From positions 1 to 40,951 of the forward strand of contig DATMJW010000146.1 of the NCBI GenBank assembly GCA_035553355.1: DNA of 40,951 bases. The letters run 5' to 3'. Positions within the stretch are counted from its first letter, which is position 1. Each line of letters begins with the position of its first letter. The position numbers were made by a program, and so were the translations under genes. The notes under the pieces were generated by a model, which saw nothing but the letters and a program-made list of their open reading frames with translations, searched no databases and was not told where the DNA came from. The stretch is from Gaiellasilicea sp035553355 (GTDB lineage: Bacteria; Actinomycetota; Thermoleophilia; Gaiellales; Gaiellaceae). Of this stretch, positions 39,946 through 40,951 are shown piece after piece.

Positions 39946-39949
39946 AAGC
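39925..39949. repeat. 25-bp palindromic element, copy 2
   Basis: Core TTGTGTTG-TTT-CAACACAA at 39929-39947, with the same flanks as copy 1. It sits at the apparent 5' end of trpA; its sequence supplies the likely GTG start and the first seven codons of the trpA frame. Confidence 0.85.
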
Positions 39950-40010
39950 TTCGGGAGGTGCGCACCGCTGCCGCCGCCGCGGAGACTTTGTGTTGAAACA
40001 ACACAAGCAT
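39939..40010 (-). pseudogene. 23-codon frame, probable displaced 5' end of trpA
   Basis: An ATG two bases after the trpB stop opens a 23-residue frame: LVLFQHK from element copy 3, then VSAAAAAVRTSRS, then a TGA inside copy 2. The middle part resembles the Ala-rich leader helix of TrpA. Removing about 20 nt of copy 2 would join it in frame to the TrpA core as ..RTSRRVLVVYLMAG. It could also be a short translated peptide that couples trpB and trpA translation. Confidence 0.45.
39984..40008. repeat. 25-bp palindromic element, copy 3 (inverted loop)
   Basis: Core TTGTGTTG-AAA-CAACACAA at 39988-40006. Arms and flanks equal the other copies, but the three central bases are AAA instead of TTT while the flanks keep the same orientation. 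It begins directly after the ATG that follows the trpB stop. Confidence 0.85.
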
Positions 40011-40012
40011 CG

Positions 40013-40951
40013 TCACCGCGCGAGCACCTGCGCGAGGTCTTTGTCGCCGCGGCCGGAGAGGCAGACGAGCACGAGCTCCGCGTCCAGCTCCGCCACGCGG
40101 GCGAGCGCGTGCGACGTCTCGAGCGCAGGGATGATGCCCTCGGTGCGCGTGAGGCGGCGGAACGCGTCGACCGCCTCCTCGTCGGTCGTGCCGACGTAGC
40201 GGGCACGGCCGGCGTCGCGCAGGAACGCGTGCTCCGGCCCGACGCCGGGATAGTCGAGGCCGGCAGAGATCGAATGAGCATCGGCGATCTGGCCGTCCTC
40301 GTCGGCGAGCACCGACGAGCGCGAGCCATGGAGGACACCCGCCCGCCCCGTGCCGAGGCTCGCGGCGCCGGCCGCCTCGACACCCACGATCTCCACCTCG
40401 CGGTCGTCGAGGAAGCCGGCGAAGAGCCCGATCGCGTTCGAGCCGCCGCCGACGCACGCGACGATCGTCTCCGGCAGCCGTCCCTCGGCCTCCAGGATCT
40501 GGGCGCGCGCCTCGCGGCCGATCACCGCCTGCAGCTCCCGCACGATCTCCGGGTACGGCGACGGGCCGACGCACGACCCGATCAGGTAGTGCGTCGTCGC
40601 GACGTTCGTGATCCAGTCGCGGATCGCCTCGCTCGTGGCCTCCTTCAGCGTCTGCGTCCCGAACTCGACCGGCCGCACCTCTGCGCCGAGAAGCCCCATC
40701 CGCTCGACGTTCGGGCGCTGGCGGCGCATGTCCTCCGCGCCCATGTAGACGACGCAGTCGAGCCCGAAGCGCGCACACACCGTCGCCGTCGCCACGCCGT
40801 GCTGCCCCGCACCGGTCTCCGCGACGATCCGCCGCTTGCCGAGCCGCCGCGCGAGCACCGCCTGCCCGAGTGCGTTGTTCAGCTTGTGCGCGCCGGTGTG
40901 GAGGAGATCCTCGCGCTTCAGGTAGAGCCGCTTCCCGGGCGCGAACCTCTC
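40013..40951 (-). CDS. trpB: Tryptophan synthase beta subunit, 3' part (start outside window)
   Basis: The frame is open to the window edge; 312 residues are visible. LYLKREDLLHTGAHKLNNALGQAV holds the pyridoxal-phosphate lysine (HTGAHK). Then VAETGAGQHGVATATVCA, the phosphate-binding VACVGGGSNAIGLFAGF, and the family C-terminus LVCLSGRGDKDLAQVLAR are present. TrpB condenses indole and serine. The C-terminus is intact, so element copy 3 lies outside the gene. trpA follows on the same strand. The first roughly 90 residues lie beyond the window. Confidence 0.95.
   Translation of the reverse strand, partial: ERFAPGKRLYLKREDLLHTGAHKLNNALGQAVLARRLGKRRIVAETGAGQHGVATATVCARFGLDCVVYMGAEDMRRQRPNVERMGLLGAEVRPVEFGTQTLKEATSEAIRDWITNVATTHYLIGSCVGPSPYPEIVRELQAVIGREARAQILEAEGRLPETIVACVGGGSNAIGLFAGFLDDREVEIVGVEAAGAASLGTGRAGVLHGSRSSVLADEDGQIADAHSISAGLDYPGVGPEHAFLRDAGRARYVGTTDEEAVDAFRRLTRTEGIIPALETSHALARVAELDAELVLVCLSGRGDKDLAQVLAR

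Noticed and set aside
39925..40008. Palindromic elements as sequencing-adapter remnants
   Set aside because: They do not match the adapter or transposon-end sequences I know, and they share extended flanks within genomic context; read mapping would settle it.

Overview
The window is about 41 kb of very GC-rich DNA, densely packed with genes on both strands. Start and stop codons often overlap and intergenic gaps are mostly under 150 bp. A deep-branching actinomycete (class Thermoleophilia, Gaiellales-like) is the best guess. This rests on a DUF3105 protein, an F420/LLM-type oxidoreductase, an ANTAR protein, a TIGR02960-type sigma factor, an actinobacterial-style initiator tRNA, a Vms1-like release-factor protein, and many genes with a TANNNT -10 box only 6-9 nt before the start codon (leaderless-type initiation). 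The assignment comes from family knowledge, not from a marker-gene comparison.

Layout. 1-7.5 kb (+): an AddB-like and an AddA-like helicase-nuclease pair (end resection), a metallophosphoesterase, endonuclease III and an APH-type kinase-like protein. 7.5-12.8 kb: a zinc-ribbon/PAS protein, thioredoxin reductase, DUF488, a Vms1/baeRF-like protein, RmuC and DUF3105. 12.8-17.4 kb: tRNA-Leu(UAA), a small Cys-containing protein, glutamate-type dehydrogenase with a CBS-domain protein, Ppx/GppA with a small membrane protein, initiator tRNA-Met followed by a clear intrinsic terminator, and a thioredoxin-fold lipoprotein. 17.4-22.5 kb: an LLM oxidoreductase, a fused E1 alpha/beta 2-oxoacid dehydrogenase, an Asp/Glu-racemase-like protein, and a MoaD-like diglycine protein paired with a BNR-repeat beta-propeller. 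22.5-29.5 kb: a CNNM/CorC-type membrane protein that appears to start at CTG, a TIGR02960-like ECF sigma factor, a STAS protein, a 14-TM MFS exporter behind a perfect 13-bp inverted repeat, DUF2294, a coupled pair of 90-residue proteins (unknown + ANTAR), and a secreted HExxH protein. 29.6-31.5 kb (-): a stand-alone ATP-dependent DNA ligase and LigD-type polymerase in one operon, with no Ku in view. 31.5-37.4 kb: aldo/keto reductase, a methyltransferase, a UPF0104-type membrane protein, a truncated F420/PPOX-like remnant, a tiny acidic protein, YqgE/AlgH, and a membrane-bound hybrid histidine kinase. 37.4-41 kb (-): a secreted subtilase ending in 15 SWTSS-type pentapeptide repeats, then trpA and the 3' part of trpB.

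The most unusual signal is a 25-bp, AT-rich, palindromic element (core TTGTGTTG-NNN-CAACACAA) present three times: once just after the aldo/keto reductase stop codon and twice between trpB and trpA. In the trp operon the two copies bracket what looks like the lost N-terminus of TrpA. The ATG two bases after the trpB stop opens a 23-codon frame that resembles a TrpA leader helix and ends inside the second copy, while the TrpA body is in another frame and has no ATG before the conserved core. A family of small intergenic palindromes that invades gene junctions, or a repeated operator, would explain this.

Functional themes are DNA double-strand-break processing (AddAB-like, RmuC, LigD-Pol/ligase, Nth), redox and amino-acid metabolism (TrxB, GDH, E1, TrpAB), signalling (hybrid kinase, ECF sigma, STAS, ANTAR, PAS) and envelope or secreted functions.
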